DNA of 7,081 nt from Accumulibacter sp. (GTDB taxonomy: Bacteria > Pseudomonadota > Gammaproteobacteria > Burkholderiales > Rhodocyclaceae), in assembly GCA_003538495.1 (NCBI GenBank), contig DPSD01000481.1, forward strand, positions 436 to 7,516, given 5' to 3'. A program made the position numbers and the translations under genes. Numbering within the stretch: the stretch's first letter is position 1; every line of letters starts with the position of its first letter. The notes under the pieces are model-generated. The model ran no database searches. It saw only the letters and a program-made list of their open reading frames with translations, and was not told where the DNA came from. Positions 1 through 6,079 of this stretch are shown piece after piece.

Positions 1-599
1 TCGTTGATCACGTTTTCCAGCCAGCGGATGGTGCCGATGTCGAGGTTGTTGGTCGGTTCGTCGAGCAGCAGAATCTCGGGGTCGGCGAACAGCGCCTGAA
101 TCAGCAACACCCTCAGCTTCCAGCCGGGCGCGACGTCGCTCATCGGGCCAAAGTGCTGTTCCGCCGGAATTCCGACGCCGAGCAGCAGTTCGCCGGCGCG
201 GGCCTCGGCGGTGTAGCCGTCGTACTCGGCAAAGCGGCCTTCCAGTTCGGCTGCGTGCAGGTAGTCGGCCTCGGTCGCTTCCGGGTTGGCGTAGATGGCG
301 TCCTTCTCGGCCATGCACGCCCACATCTCCTGGTGGCCCATCATCACCACGTCGATCACCCGCTGCTGTTCGAAGGCGAATTGATCCTGGCGAAGATAGG
401 CCATCCGTTCGTGGGTGTCCTTCGAGACGTTGCCGGCGGTGGGTTCGAGTTCGCCGTCGAGAATCTTCATGAAGGTCGACTTGCCGGAGCCATTGGCACC
501 GATCAGTCCGTAGCGATAGCCCTCGCCAAACTTGACCGAGACGTTTTCAAAAAGGGGTTTGACCCCGAACTGCATGGTGATGTTGTTGGCGACGAGCAC
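1..599 (-). CDS. ybiT: ABC-F family ATPase, YbiT type (N-terminal 199 residues; runs off the left edge)
   Basis: Cytoplasmic ABC-F protein. The family has two ATP-binding domains and no membrane part; members bind the ribosome and relieve stalled or idle translation. Only the first ATPase domain is present. Walker A GANGSGKS is at residues 34-41, a Q-loop region (QDQFAFE) near 71-77, the degenerate signature [11 protein letters not shown] at 156-166 typical of this subfamily in place of LSGGQ, and Walker [12 protein letters not shown] at 177-187 with catalytic E181. The N-terminus [12 protein letters not shown] closely resembles E. coli YbiT as I remember it. The start is GTG at 599, chosen because it matches the family's N-terminus and has GAGG about seven bases upstream. 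The full protein should be about 530 residues, so more than half, including the linker and second ATPase domain, lies outside the window. It is the last gene seen of the leftward series and has its own 150-base upstream gap. Identity is strong; the exact cellular role of YbiT is still less clear than that of EttA. Confidence 0.95.
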   Translation of the reverse strand, partial: MLVANNITMQFGVKPLFENVSVKFGEGYRYGLIGANGSGKSTFMKILDGELEPTAGNVSKDTHERMAYLRQDQFAFEQQRVIDVVMMGHQEMWACMAEKDAIYANPEATEADYLHAAELEGRFAEYDGYTAEARAGELLLGVGIPAEQHFGPMSDVAPGWKLRVLLIQALFADPEILLLDEPTNNLDIGTIRWLENVIN

Positions 600-640
600 T
601 CAGAAACCTCGGTAAAATCATCGGGTTGCAAAAGCGCGCT

Positions 641-646
641 ATTGTA
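641..646 (-). promoter_or_regulatory. Possible -10 box upstream of the ABC-F gene
   Basis: The minus strand reads GGTACAATAGCGC here, with TACAAT matching the sigma70 -10 consensus at five of six positions, 41 bases upstream of the GTG start. No convincing -35 (TTGnnn) lies 16-18 bases further upstream. The 150-base gap to the preceding gene leaves room for a separate promoter. The call rests on one hexamer and is tentative. Confidence 0.35.
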
Positions 647-749
647 CCTCAGGGAACGGCGCCGTGGCTGCCTGGCGTACGTGAGCAGGGGCTCGTGGCG
701 GCGCTCGGGGTCGCACCCACTGGCGCGAGGAAGCACGCCGGCTTCGGTA

Positions 750-1370
750 TCAGCGATTGTTCAGCGCCAGCTTGACGCCGAAACCGACCAGGGCGATCCC
801 TGCCAGCCGGGTCGCCAGCTTGCGCGCGGAAGGCAGCACCGACAGCTTGCGCGCCAGCGCATTGCCCACCAGCACCAACGCGAGCTGGTAGAAAAGGCTG
901 AGCAGGGTAACGTGCAGCATCATCGCGCCGAGGGTCAGCGAGGTGGCGTCGGGGCGCATGAACAGCGGAAAGAAGGCGACGAAGAACAGCATTACCTTGG
1001 GGTTGGTGAGGCTGACCGCGAATGCCTGCCGGCAATACACCCAGCCGCTTCTCCTCGCTTCCTTCCCGGGCGTGGCCCTGGCGACGGGCTGGCACAGCAA
1101 CTGCAAGCCGATCCAGCCAAGATACGCCGCACCAAACCACTGCAAGCCGGCAAAGATGGCCGGGTGGGAATTCATTACTGCCGCCAGGCCGGCGATCGCC
1201 GCGACCATGTAAATGAGGTCGCCGAGCAGCGTGCCGACGACGGCGCCCAGACCCGCGGCGACGCCGCTGCGCGCGGTGGCGTTGAGAATGGCCAGCGTCC
1301 CCGGGCCGGGAATCAGCTGGAAAACGATGACGGCGGCGACGAAGCTGCCGTAGTTCTGGATCTCGAACAC
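750..1370 (-). CDS. LysE/RhtB family amino-acid exporter
   Basis: Inner-membrane exporter of the LysE/RhtB superfamily, whose members expel amino acids or their derivatives (lysine, homoserine, threonine, leucine) by secondary transport. The 206 residues match the usual length of about 205. The family signature PGPGTLAILNATARSG is at 21-36, followed by GD at 50-51 in the second membrane helix, AAYLGWIG at 81-88 and NPKVMLFFVAFFP at 123-135; about five or six hydrophobic helices can be seen. The start is GTG at 1370, with CCGGAGG about seven bases upstream; this is the strongest ribosome site among the minus-strand genes left of gloA. It begins 56 bases after the HD gene stops, with no evident terminator between, so it is probably read from the same mRNA but translated independently. 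The substrate cannot be told from sequence; no regulator gene of the LysG or Lrp type is adjacent. Family assignment is firm. Confidence 0.93.
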   Translation of the reverse strand: MFEIQNYGSFVAAVIVFQLIPGPGTLAILNATARSGVAAGLGAVVGTLLGDLIYMVAAIAGLAAVMNSHPAIFAGLQWFGAAYLGWIGLQLLCQPVARATPGKEARRSGWVYCRQAFAVSLTNPKVMLFFVAFFPLFMRPDATSLTLGAMMLHVTLLSLFYQLALVLVGNALARKLSVLPSARKLATRLAGIALVGFGVKLALNNR

Positions 1371-1426
1371 TTTTCAACCTCCGGTGAATGATGCGCGATT
1401 CCTGCCTGACGCCGCTCAAAACCACC

Positions 1427-1942
1427 TCAGCCGCGGTCGTCGCTTGCCGGGGCAGTTGCCAGCAGTGCATCCAGTTCCACCCAGAAGGGCTCACAGAGTC
1501 CCTCGCGGTAAGCCGCCCGCCTGAAGCTCCGATGCTCGCCGCGATAGACCGCCAGCAGGCCACGCCGGTCATCGAGCACGCAGGTCCTGACGTTGGCCAG
1601 GCGGTCGGCGGCCTTGACCAGCAGCGCCAGCTCGGCCGGGCCGGCGGCGACGCCAGCCAGTCTGGCGTAGGTCTTTGCCTTTCGCTCGGCGCGGCTCTTG
1701 CCGGGTGAGTCGGTGAGCAGGCTGACGCACTCGGCGACCAGCGGTCCGAAATGGTCGCGGAGTTCGCCGACGGTGACCTCGGTGTCCTCGACCACATCGT
1801 GGAGGTAGCCGACGATCTGGGCCTCGGGGCCGTACGGGGACAGCAAGCGGACGACCGCTTCGAGGTGAAAGGAGTACGGCCGGTCGCCATAGCGCTGGCT
1901 GCCGTGCGCCGCCAGGGCGAACCTGCGCGCTTCATCGACCAT
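1427..1942 (-). CDS. Small HD-domain hydrolase, SpoT/Mesh1-like (possible alarmone hydrolase)
   Basis: A 171-residue protein consisting essentially of one HD metal-dependent phosphohydrolase domain of the RelA/SpoT hydrolase type. Visible metal and catalytic residues in order are H26 (SFHLEAV), H48-D49 followed by E52-D53 (YLHDVVEDT), and D113-R114 with N117 (KAADRLANVRT). This is the pattern of SpoT and of stand-alone small alarmone hydrolases such as Mesh1, which remove the 3' pyrophosphate from (p)ppGpp; Mesh1 can also act on NADPH. No synthetase, TGS or ACT domain follows. The start is ATG at 1942, giving MVDEARRFALAAHG, the normal N-terminus of such domains. The same frame stays open upstream to 2224, but that part lies inside the preceding gene and is high-GC shadow. 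It overlaps the membrane hydroxylase gene by 11 bases, so translation is probably coupled. The fold is well supported; the true substrate is inference. Confidence 0.85.
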   Translation of the reverse strand: MVDEARRFALAAHGSQRYGDRPYSFHLEAVVRLLSPYGPEAQIVGYLHDVVEDTEVTVGELRDHFGPLVAECVSLLTDSPGKSRAERKAKTYARLAGVAAGPAELALLVKAADRLANVRTCVLDDRRGLLAVYRGEHRSFRRAAYREGLCEPFWVELDALLATAPASDDRG

Positions 1943-2960
1943 GCTGCTCGTCCGGCCGGTGGTCGTTGGTGTGGGCGCTGGTCGCTGGCCGTGCCGCCGT
2001 GCCGGGAAGAAGTGCGGCCGCCAACGCGCGAAGGCCCTCGCCTTGCTGCCGCCAGAAGCCGCTACGTGCCGCCGATTCCGGTAGCGGCCCGTCGTCGCCG
2101 ATGCCGGTCGCCGGCATCGCTTGCCCGCGGTACTGCGTGCCGAAGATCTGGTCCCAGACCGGAAAGAGCACCGCGAAGTTGCAGCCGTAACGATAGCGCC
2201 GGTCGTCGGGCAGGACCAGCGCATGATGCCAGCGATGATAGCGCGGGCTGACCAGCAGCAGTTCGCCGAGGCGCCCGAACGACAGCCAGGCGTTGACGTG
2301 CGACAGGCTCTCGATCGTCCGGATGGCCATCAGCAGGCCGATGAAGTGCCCCGGCGGGACGCCGATCAGCAGCGAGATGGCGGCGAACCAGACGCCGCTG
2401 CTGAGGTCGTCGAGCAGATGGTTGCGGCTGTCGGTCCACAAGGTCATCTGGCGCTGGCTGTGGTGGATGGCGTGCAGCGCCCACCACCAGCGCAGAGTGT
2501 GCGACAGGCGATGTCGCCAGTATTCGGCGAAGTCCAGAATCAGCAGATAGATCACGAAACTGAGCAGAGGCTGCCTTTCCAGTGCCGGCAGCAGGTCTTC
2601 GAGCTGCCCCGGGATGATGTCGTGGAAGCGCAGCCAGCTATCGACCTCGACCACCAGCGGCGCCAGAAGAACGAAGACCAGCAGCGGAATGATGCCCAGC
2701 CGGTCGAGCATCGTGTACAGCACGTCGACCCGCACCGGTTGCCGGTCCGGCCACACCTCGATCGGCCGCAGGGCCTCGATGGGGCGCAGCAGCAGGTAGG
2801 CGAGCGTCATCTGCAGAACCCCCCAGAGGACGAACTCGACGCCATCGAAGGCCACTTCCAGATAGCTGCCCAGTCCCATCGCCAGCAGCGGAGGCTGCAC
2901 CAGCCGGTCGAGCAGCCACCCCTGCAGGCTGACCAGTGCTTCGGTAAAGGAGTTGATCAT
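1932..2960 (-). CDS. Fatty acid hydroxylase / sterol desaturase family membrane protein
   Basis: Integral inner-membrane di-iron enzyme of the fatty acid hydroxylase superfamily (PF04116 type), which hydroxylates or desaturates lipids using O2. All histidine clusters are visible in the 342 residues: HRLSH at 150-154, HAIHHS at 163-168, H221-V-N223 (ESLSHVNAWLSFG) and HRWHH at 242-246, followed by the family's closing WDQIFGT at 269-275. Hydrophobic stretches near 43-58, 90-105, 133-146 and 189-212 fit several membrane passes, with the His clusters facing the cytoplasm. The last 50 residues or so form a polar and Ala/Pro-rich tail of unknown use. The ATG at 2960 overlaps the deacetylase stop as ATGA and has no Shine-Dalgarno sequence I can see, so it probably depends on re-initiating ribosomes. 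The substrate is not identifiable; partnership with a secreted deacetylase hints at an envelope lipid or lipid-linked glycan. The family call is firm. Confidence 0.93.
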   Translation of the reverse strand: MINSFTEALVSLQGWLLDRLVQPPLLAMGLGSYLEVAFDGVEFVLWGVLQMTLAYLLLRPIEALRPIEVWPDRQPVRVDVLYTMLDRLGIIPLLVFVLLAPLVVEVDSWLRFHDIIPGQLEDLLPALERQPLLSFVIYLLILDFAEYWRHRLSHTLRWWWALHAIHHSQRQMTLWTDSRNHLLDDLSSGVWFAAISLLIGVPPGHFIGLLMAIRTIESLSHVNAWLSFGRLGELLLVSPRYHRWHHALVLPDDRRYRYGCNFAVLFPVWDQIFGTQYRGQAMPATGIGDDGPLPESAARSGFWRQQGEGLRALAAALLPGTAARPATSAHTNDHRPDEQHGR

Positions 2961-3727
2961 GGTCTGGCTGGCAGCGTGGCAAAGCAGAAACCCTTCGCCT
3001 TGAGGCCGCCGATCAAGGCGTCGAGCATCGGTGCGAAGGGATCCTTGCGCGACCAGATGCCGAGGTGGGCCATCACGATGTCGCCATCCTTGAGGTGGTC
3101 GAGCGCGTTGCGCAGAAGCAGGGCATTGGGGTGCGTTTCCGAAGGCAGCTCGTCACCGAGAAATCCCGCCGGCGCCCAGCCGACGTGGCGATAGCCGCAG
3201 CTTCGCGCGGCGGCCAGCGTGTTCGGCGTCGTGCGGCCGCCGGGAGCGCGCCACAGCGGATCGAGCCGGCGGCCGGTGAGTTCGACGAAGCGTCGATCGG
3301 GGCGCTGCAACTCCTCGCAGACTGCGGGCGCGTCCAGGGTTTCGACGCTGCCGTCGGGCAGCCGGTAACGGACCTGTCGGCCGCTGTCTTCGCGGAAGCT
3401 GCCGTGTCGCCAGGTGTGGCTGCCAAAGGCGTGGCCTTCGGCGACGCGCGCCTGCCAGTACGGCGCCCAGCCGGGGTCGAGCGCATGGTCGCCCCGGCTG
3501 GTCTTTTCCTGGGCGAGAAAGAAGGTAGCGTGCACCTGCTGTCTGGCGAGGGTATCGGCGATCAGTTCGGCGTGGCGCATGTTGCCGGTGTCGAAAGTCA
3601 GGTACAGCGTCCCGTGGCACTGGTCGGCGGCGTTCGCCGTGGCGCTGGCCAGCAGGGTCATGTGGGCGGTCAGCAAGCAAGTGCGCAGCAGGAAGCGCCG
3701 CAGCGGGTTGCGGAGCAAAGCCGTCAT
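2957..3727 (-). CDS. Secreted polysaccharide deacetylase (NodB-type, carbohydrate esterase 4 family)
   Basis: A 256-residue exported protein of the NodB fold, which removes acetyl groups from N-acetylated sugars in glycans or peptidoglycan. An N-terminal signal peptide has a basic start (R6, R10, R11, R15), a hydrophobic core and a likely cleavage site ANA/AD after residue 33. NodB motif 1 is TFDTG at 44-48 (D46 the expected base), motif 2 is GSHTWRHG at 102-109 with metal histidines H104 and H108, motif 3 is RAPGGR at 160-165 and motif 5 contains H221 (DIVMAHLG). Position 47 is Thr where classic enzymes have a second, metal-binding Asp (TFDDG), so the metal site is atypical. Four cysteines (37, 137, 177, 247) remain in the mature part and could form disulfides. 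ATG at 3727 overlaps the propeller gene's TGA by four bases, and the gene's own stop overlaps the next ATG in the same way. The glycan target is unknown. Confidence 0.92.
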   Translation of the reverse strand: MTALLRNPLRRFLLRTCLLTAHMTLLASATANAADQCHGTLYLTFDTGNMRHAELIADTLARQQVHATFFLAQEKTSRGDHALDPGWAPYWQARVAEGHAFGSHTWRHGSFREDSGRQVRYRLPDGSVETLDAPAVCEELQRPDRRFVELTGRRLDPLWRAPGGRTTPNTLAAARSCGYRHVGWAPAGFLGDELPSETHPNALLLRNALDHLKDGDIVMAHLGIWSRKDPFAPMLDALIGGLKAKGFCFATLPARP

Positions 3728-4713
3728 CGCCAGCCGGCGTGGTCGATGAAGTAGATGCCATGCGGCGAACTGCCGACCGGGATCGACAGCCTGAGCTTCC
3801 GCGTGACCAGGTCGATCACCTGGACCTTGCGCGCAAAGCGGGCGGTTGCCCAGAGTTCCTTGCCGTCGGCACGGACCACCATGTCGTCCGGCCCACCGGG
3901 CACATCGTATTTTTCGATGATGGTCATGGTCTGCGTATCGAGCAGCGAGATACTGCCGTCGATCGAACGGTTGGCAACGAAGAAATGGCGTCCGTCGCCG
4001 CGCGCCTGGAGATTGTGCGTGGCGGTGTCGGCGATCACCTTGCGCACGGTCTTCTGGTTGCGCCAGTCGATCACCTCGACGACCCCCTCGCCCATGCTCG
4101 CGACCAGCAGAAAGCGGTTGTCTGGCGTCATCGCGATTCCCGCCGGGGTGGCGGCGACCGGCATCACCCAGGCGGTCTTGCGGGTGCCGAGATCGATCGC
4201 CATGACTTCGTTGGAGTCCTGCAGGGTGACAAAAACGAACTGGCTGGCGCGGTCGAAGGCGATGTGCGATGGCGCCCGCGGCGCGTGCAGGCGCGCCTTG
4301 AGCGTGAAATCCGCGGGATCGTAGAGGTCGACCCGGTCAAGGCGCAGAGACGTGGTGACGAACCACTTCGCGTCCGGCGAGTAGCCCAGCTGATAGGGGT
4401 CTGAAATGTTGCGGATGCGCTTCTGCTCGCGACCGCTGACCGGATCGAAGAAGACCAGCTGGTTGGAGGCGGCGCAGGCGACGACGAGCGATTTTTCGTC
4501 GGGAGTCGGAATCAGGTGGTGCGGCTCCTTGCACGCAATGGCCTTGCCGATTACCGCGTAGCTTTGCGTGTCGATCAGGCTGATCGTCCCGTCGGCCGAA
4601 TTGAGGGCGATCGCCAGACCGGCCCACGCCGCGCCGCTCGACCAGACGATGCTGGCCAGCAGCAGGCAGCCTGCAAGGCCTGGACGGCGGCGGTTCGGGG
4701 TGACGCGATTCAT
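3724..4713 (-). CDS. Secreted YVTN/YncE-type beta-propeller protein
   Basis: A 329-residue exported protein built of about seven repeats of roughly 40 residues, each with a D-G/S-x-I-S/V-x-x-I/L-D-strand pattern and a following P-x-x-I/M-x-x-x-P/A-D-x-K/R-x-L/F-x-V-A segment. This is the seven-bladed propeller of the YVTN/YncE group, related in fold to the cytochrome d1 domain. Clear blade strands include GTISLIDT (42-49), NQLVFFD, NEVMAIDLG, GVVEVIDW, GSISLLDT and RKVQVIDLV. The signal peptide has basic residues 3-10, a hydrophobic core and a cleavage site AWA/GL after residue 31, so the mature protein is about 298 residues, just enough for seven blades, and should be periplasmic. The HH pair at 65-66 (EPHHLIPTPD) is a feature I recall in related betaproteobacterial proteins. 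No CXXCH haem site is present. It is the first gene of the overlapping string and may bind a ligand or scaffold the deacetylase; it is not assigned to any known reaction. Confidence 0.88.
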   Translation of the reverse strand: MNRVTPNRRRPGLAGCLLLASIVWSSGAAWAGLAIALNSADGTISLIDTQSYAVIGKAIACKEPHHLIPTPDEKSLVVACAASNQLVFFDPVSGREQKRIRNISDPYQLGYSPDAKWFVTTSLRLDRVDLYDPADFTLKARLHAPRAPSHIAFDRASQFVFVTLQDSNEVMAIDLGTRKTAWVMPVAATPAGIAMTPDNRFLLVASMGEGVVEVIDWRNQKTVRKVIADTATHNLQARGDGRHFFVANRSIDGSISLLDTQTMTIIEKYDVPGGPDDMVVRADGKELWATARFARKVQVIDLVTRKLRLSIPVGSSPHGIYFIDHAGWR

Positions 4714-4770
4714 CGGCAGCGGGTCCGGCGGGACGAAAGGGTGAATCGAGTTGGCACGGAAAGAACGCCC

Positions 4771-4776
4771 ATTGTA
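4771..4776 (-). promoter_or_regulatory. Possible -10 box for the propeller-deacetylase-hydroxylase operon
   Basis: In the 197-base gap before the propeller gene the minus strand reads ACGTACAATGGGCG; TACAAT fits five of six sigma70 -10 positions and lies 57 bases upstream of the ATG at 4713. No good -35 hexamer stands at the right distance. The same GTACAAT heptamer occurs before the ABC-F gene, which modestly supports both. The rest of the gap (4714-4909) shows no terminator or reading frame that I would defend. Confidence 0.35.
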
Positions 4777-4909
4777 CGTTCGCTCAGCCAGCCAGGCGAC
4801 GAAGGTGCTTGGCGATCACCTGCCCGAATGCCGCGGCGCGGGATCACCAGCCGTCGCCGCCGCCCAGGCGAAAGGGGGTCGGTTGCGGCAAGATTCTGCG
4901 GCCTTGTTC

Positions 4910-5295
4910 TTACGCCAGCCTGACCAGGCGCGGGTCGGCGCAGTGTTCGACAAGGATTCGCCGCACCCGATCCGGCCAGAGCGTGGCGAACAGGGCGTGC
5001 TGGTCCGGATCGCCGGCCCTTGCAGCAGCGTTCCGAGGCGCGGGTCGGGCGGGACGTGGCCAAGCTGCAGCGCGGTGCTGACGCTCTGCCCGCGGTCCTG
5101 CCGCGTGAATCGGGGCAGCTCGCGGCAGCCGAGCAGATAGCTGCCGGCGACGGTTGGGCACGAGTGCCCGGCCAGTTTGACGGCATCGGCGTAGCCATAC
5201 TCGATCAGGCCACCGTCGGCGGATCCGAGAAATTCGGCCAGCCGATCGCGCATCACGATCGTCGGTACCGCGGCGAAAAAGCTGGGGAAAGCCAC
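4910..5295 (-). pseudogene. Broken FmdE-family gene (internal deletion plus frameshift)
   Basis: The frame from GTG 5295 opens with an apparently genuine protein start, including YADAVKLAGHSCPTVAG at residues 35-51, whose GH-x-CP motif is typical of the FmdE family (named for a subunit gene of formylmethanofuran dehydrogenase; function in non-methanogens is poorly known). After about residue 60 (GCREL, near 5116) the text jumps to PRFTRQDRGQSV, which I recognise as the later part of such proteins. From memory some 70-100 residues that should lie between, including a Gly-rich segment, are missing. Near 5017-5022, after RLGTLLQ, the meaningful frame changes by a net one-base loss, continuing as AGDPDQHALFATLWPDRVRRILVEH and ending at TAA 4910-4912. 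The GTG lies four bases after the gloA stop and uses AGAAGG inside the end of gloA as a ribosome site, so the ancestral gene was in a gloA operon. Family recognition is from memory and moderately sure; the double frame is visible directly. Confidence 0.68.
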
Positions 5296-5299
5296 CTTG

Positions 5300-5686
5300 T
5301 CAGCCCTTCTTCTGGATCAGTTCGATCTTGTAGCCGTCCGGATCCTCGACGAAGGCGATCACCGTCGTGCCGTGCTTCATCGGGCCCGCCGCGCGAACCA
5401 CCTTGCCGCCGCGCGCCTTGATCTGCTCGCAGGCGGCGTAGGCGTCGGCGACTTCTATGGCCACGTGGCCGAAAGCGCCGCCGAGTTCGTACGACGGCGT
5501 GTCCCAGTTGTGCGTCAATTCAAGAACTGCCTCTTGCGATTCCGGGCCAAAGCCGACGAAGGCCAGCGTGAAGCGGCCGCCGGGATAGTCCTGGCGGCGC
5601 AACAGCTGCATGCCGATGACCTCGGTGTAGAAAGCCAGTGAGCGATCGAGATCGCCAACGCGCAACATCGTGTGCAGGATTCTCAT
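5300..5686 (-). CDS. gloA: Lactoylglutathione lyase (glyoxalase I)
   Basis: Cytoplasmic glyoxalase I converts the hemithioacetal of methylglyoxal and glutathione to S-lactoylglutathione, the first step of methylglyoxal detoxification. The 128-residue protein is a single-chain, two-motif VOC-fold enzyme close to E. coli GloA throughout ([16 protein letters not shown] at the start, [19 protein letters not shown] near the end). All four metal ligands fall at the same residue numbers as in E. coli: H5, E56, H74 and E122, which points to the Ni(II)/Co(II)-type bacterial enzyme. ATG at 5686 is preceded by AGGAG about five bases upstream. It is seven residues shorter at the C-terminus than the E. 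coli protein, which is within family range. It is followed after four bases by the FmdE-family pseudogene and is divergent from the hemerythrin gene across 393 bases. No evident promoter could be assigned. Confidence 0.97.
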   Translation of the reverse strand: MRILHTMLRVGDLDRSLAFYTEVIGMQLLRRQDYPGGRFTLAFVGFGPESQEAVLELTHNWDTPSYELGGAFGHVAIEVADAYAACEQIKARGGKVVRAAGPMKHGTTVIAFVEDPDGYKIELIQKKG

Positions 5687-6079
5687 GCCTTCTCCTGGTC
5701 AGCGTGGTCAAACGGTCGCGAACTGCGGCAGCGCCACGCGCGCCGGCGCTGGATACCGGCGGCCGTCGCGGCGGGAGCGTCGTGGCGAGCATCGCTCGAC
5801 GATACACCAGAAGCAGCGACTGTTGTGCATCGCACGCTCGTCGCCGCTGTTTGGCGCGCGGCCCCGGAGCCGGCGCCGAATCCCGCACCCGGTTGCGGCG
5901 AGGCTTTGCCGCCGGCAGGTTCCACAGCTGGCCATCGCCAGGTAGCAACGGCCAGACCAGTGCGCATTACCGCGCGCGATCTGTTGCCGTTGACAAAGTC
6001 AGCGGAGCACCTATAACGGAAGCACTCGCGGGGGACTGCTGGCAAGTGTGCTGAATGCGAACGCGCGGAGGAAAAGAAC
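5687..6079. other. Gene-free divergent region between gloA and the hemerythrin gene
   Basis: This 393-base stretch separates the two divergent starts. Several frames are open because of high GC, but their products are Arg/Ala/Pro-rich with no family features or good start sites, so I call none. The right part carries the hemerythrin promoter and leader. A small inverted repeat, CGAGC-ATC-GCTCG, lies near 5787-5799; it has no T-tract and no clear role. The length exceeds what one promoter needs, so an additional regulator site or small RNA is possible but not seen. Confidence 0.6.
5990..6017 (+). promoter_or_regulatory. Sigma70-type promoter for the hemerythrin gene
   Basis: A perfect -35 TTGACA (5990-5995) is followed after 16 bases by TATAAC (6012-6017), five of six matches to the -10 consensus. 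Transcription should begin near 6024, giving a leader of about 56 bases before the ATG at 6080. An imperfect inverted repeat TTGCC-GTT-GACAA (5984-5996) overlaps the -35 box and could be an operator; it is not an FNR/Anr box (TTGAT-N4-ATCAA). This is the best promoter in the window by sequence. Confidence 0.72.

Noticed and set aside
153..1391. A 412-codon open frame on the plus strand across the ABC-F and LysE genes
   Set aside because: It lies antisense to two genes with clear family motifs; its product is Arg/Gly/Gln-rich with no domain, as expected of a shadow frame in GC-rich DNA.
649..1935. A 428-codon minus-strand open frame over the HD and LysE genes
   Set aside because: It is a different frame from both genes and gives low-complexity Arg/Pro/Ser-rich text; both real frames carry complete motif sets.
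1943..2224. Upstream extension of the HD protein to 265 residues
   Set aside because: The extra 94 residues are Arg/Thr/Ser-rich shadow of the hydroxylase gene, and the domain begins normally at the ATG at 1942.
2121..3194. A 357-codon plus-strand open frame across the hydroxylase and deacetylase genes
   Set aside because: Antisense to two well-supported genes, and the product is a Gln/Arg/Asp-rich string with no family signature.
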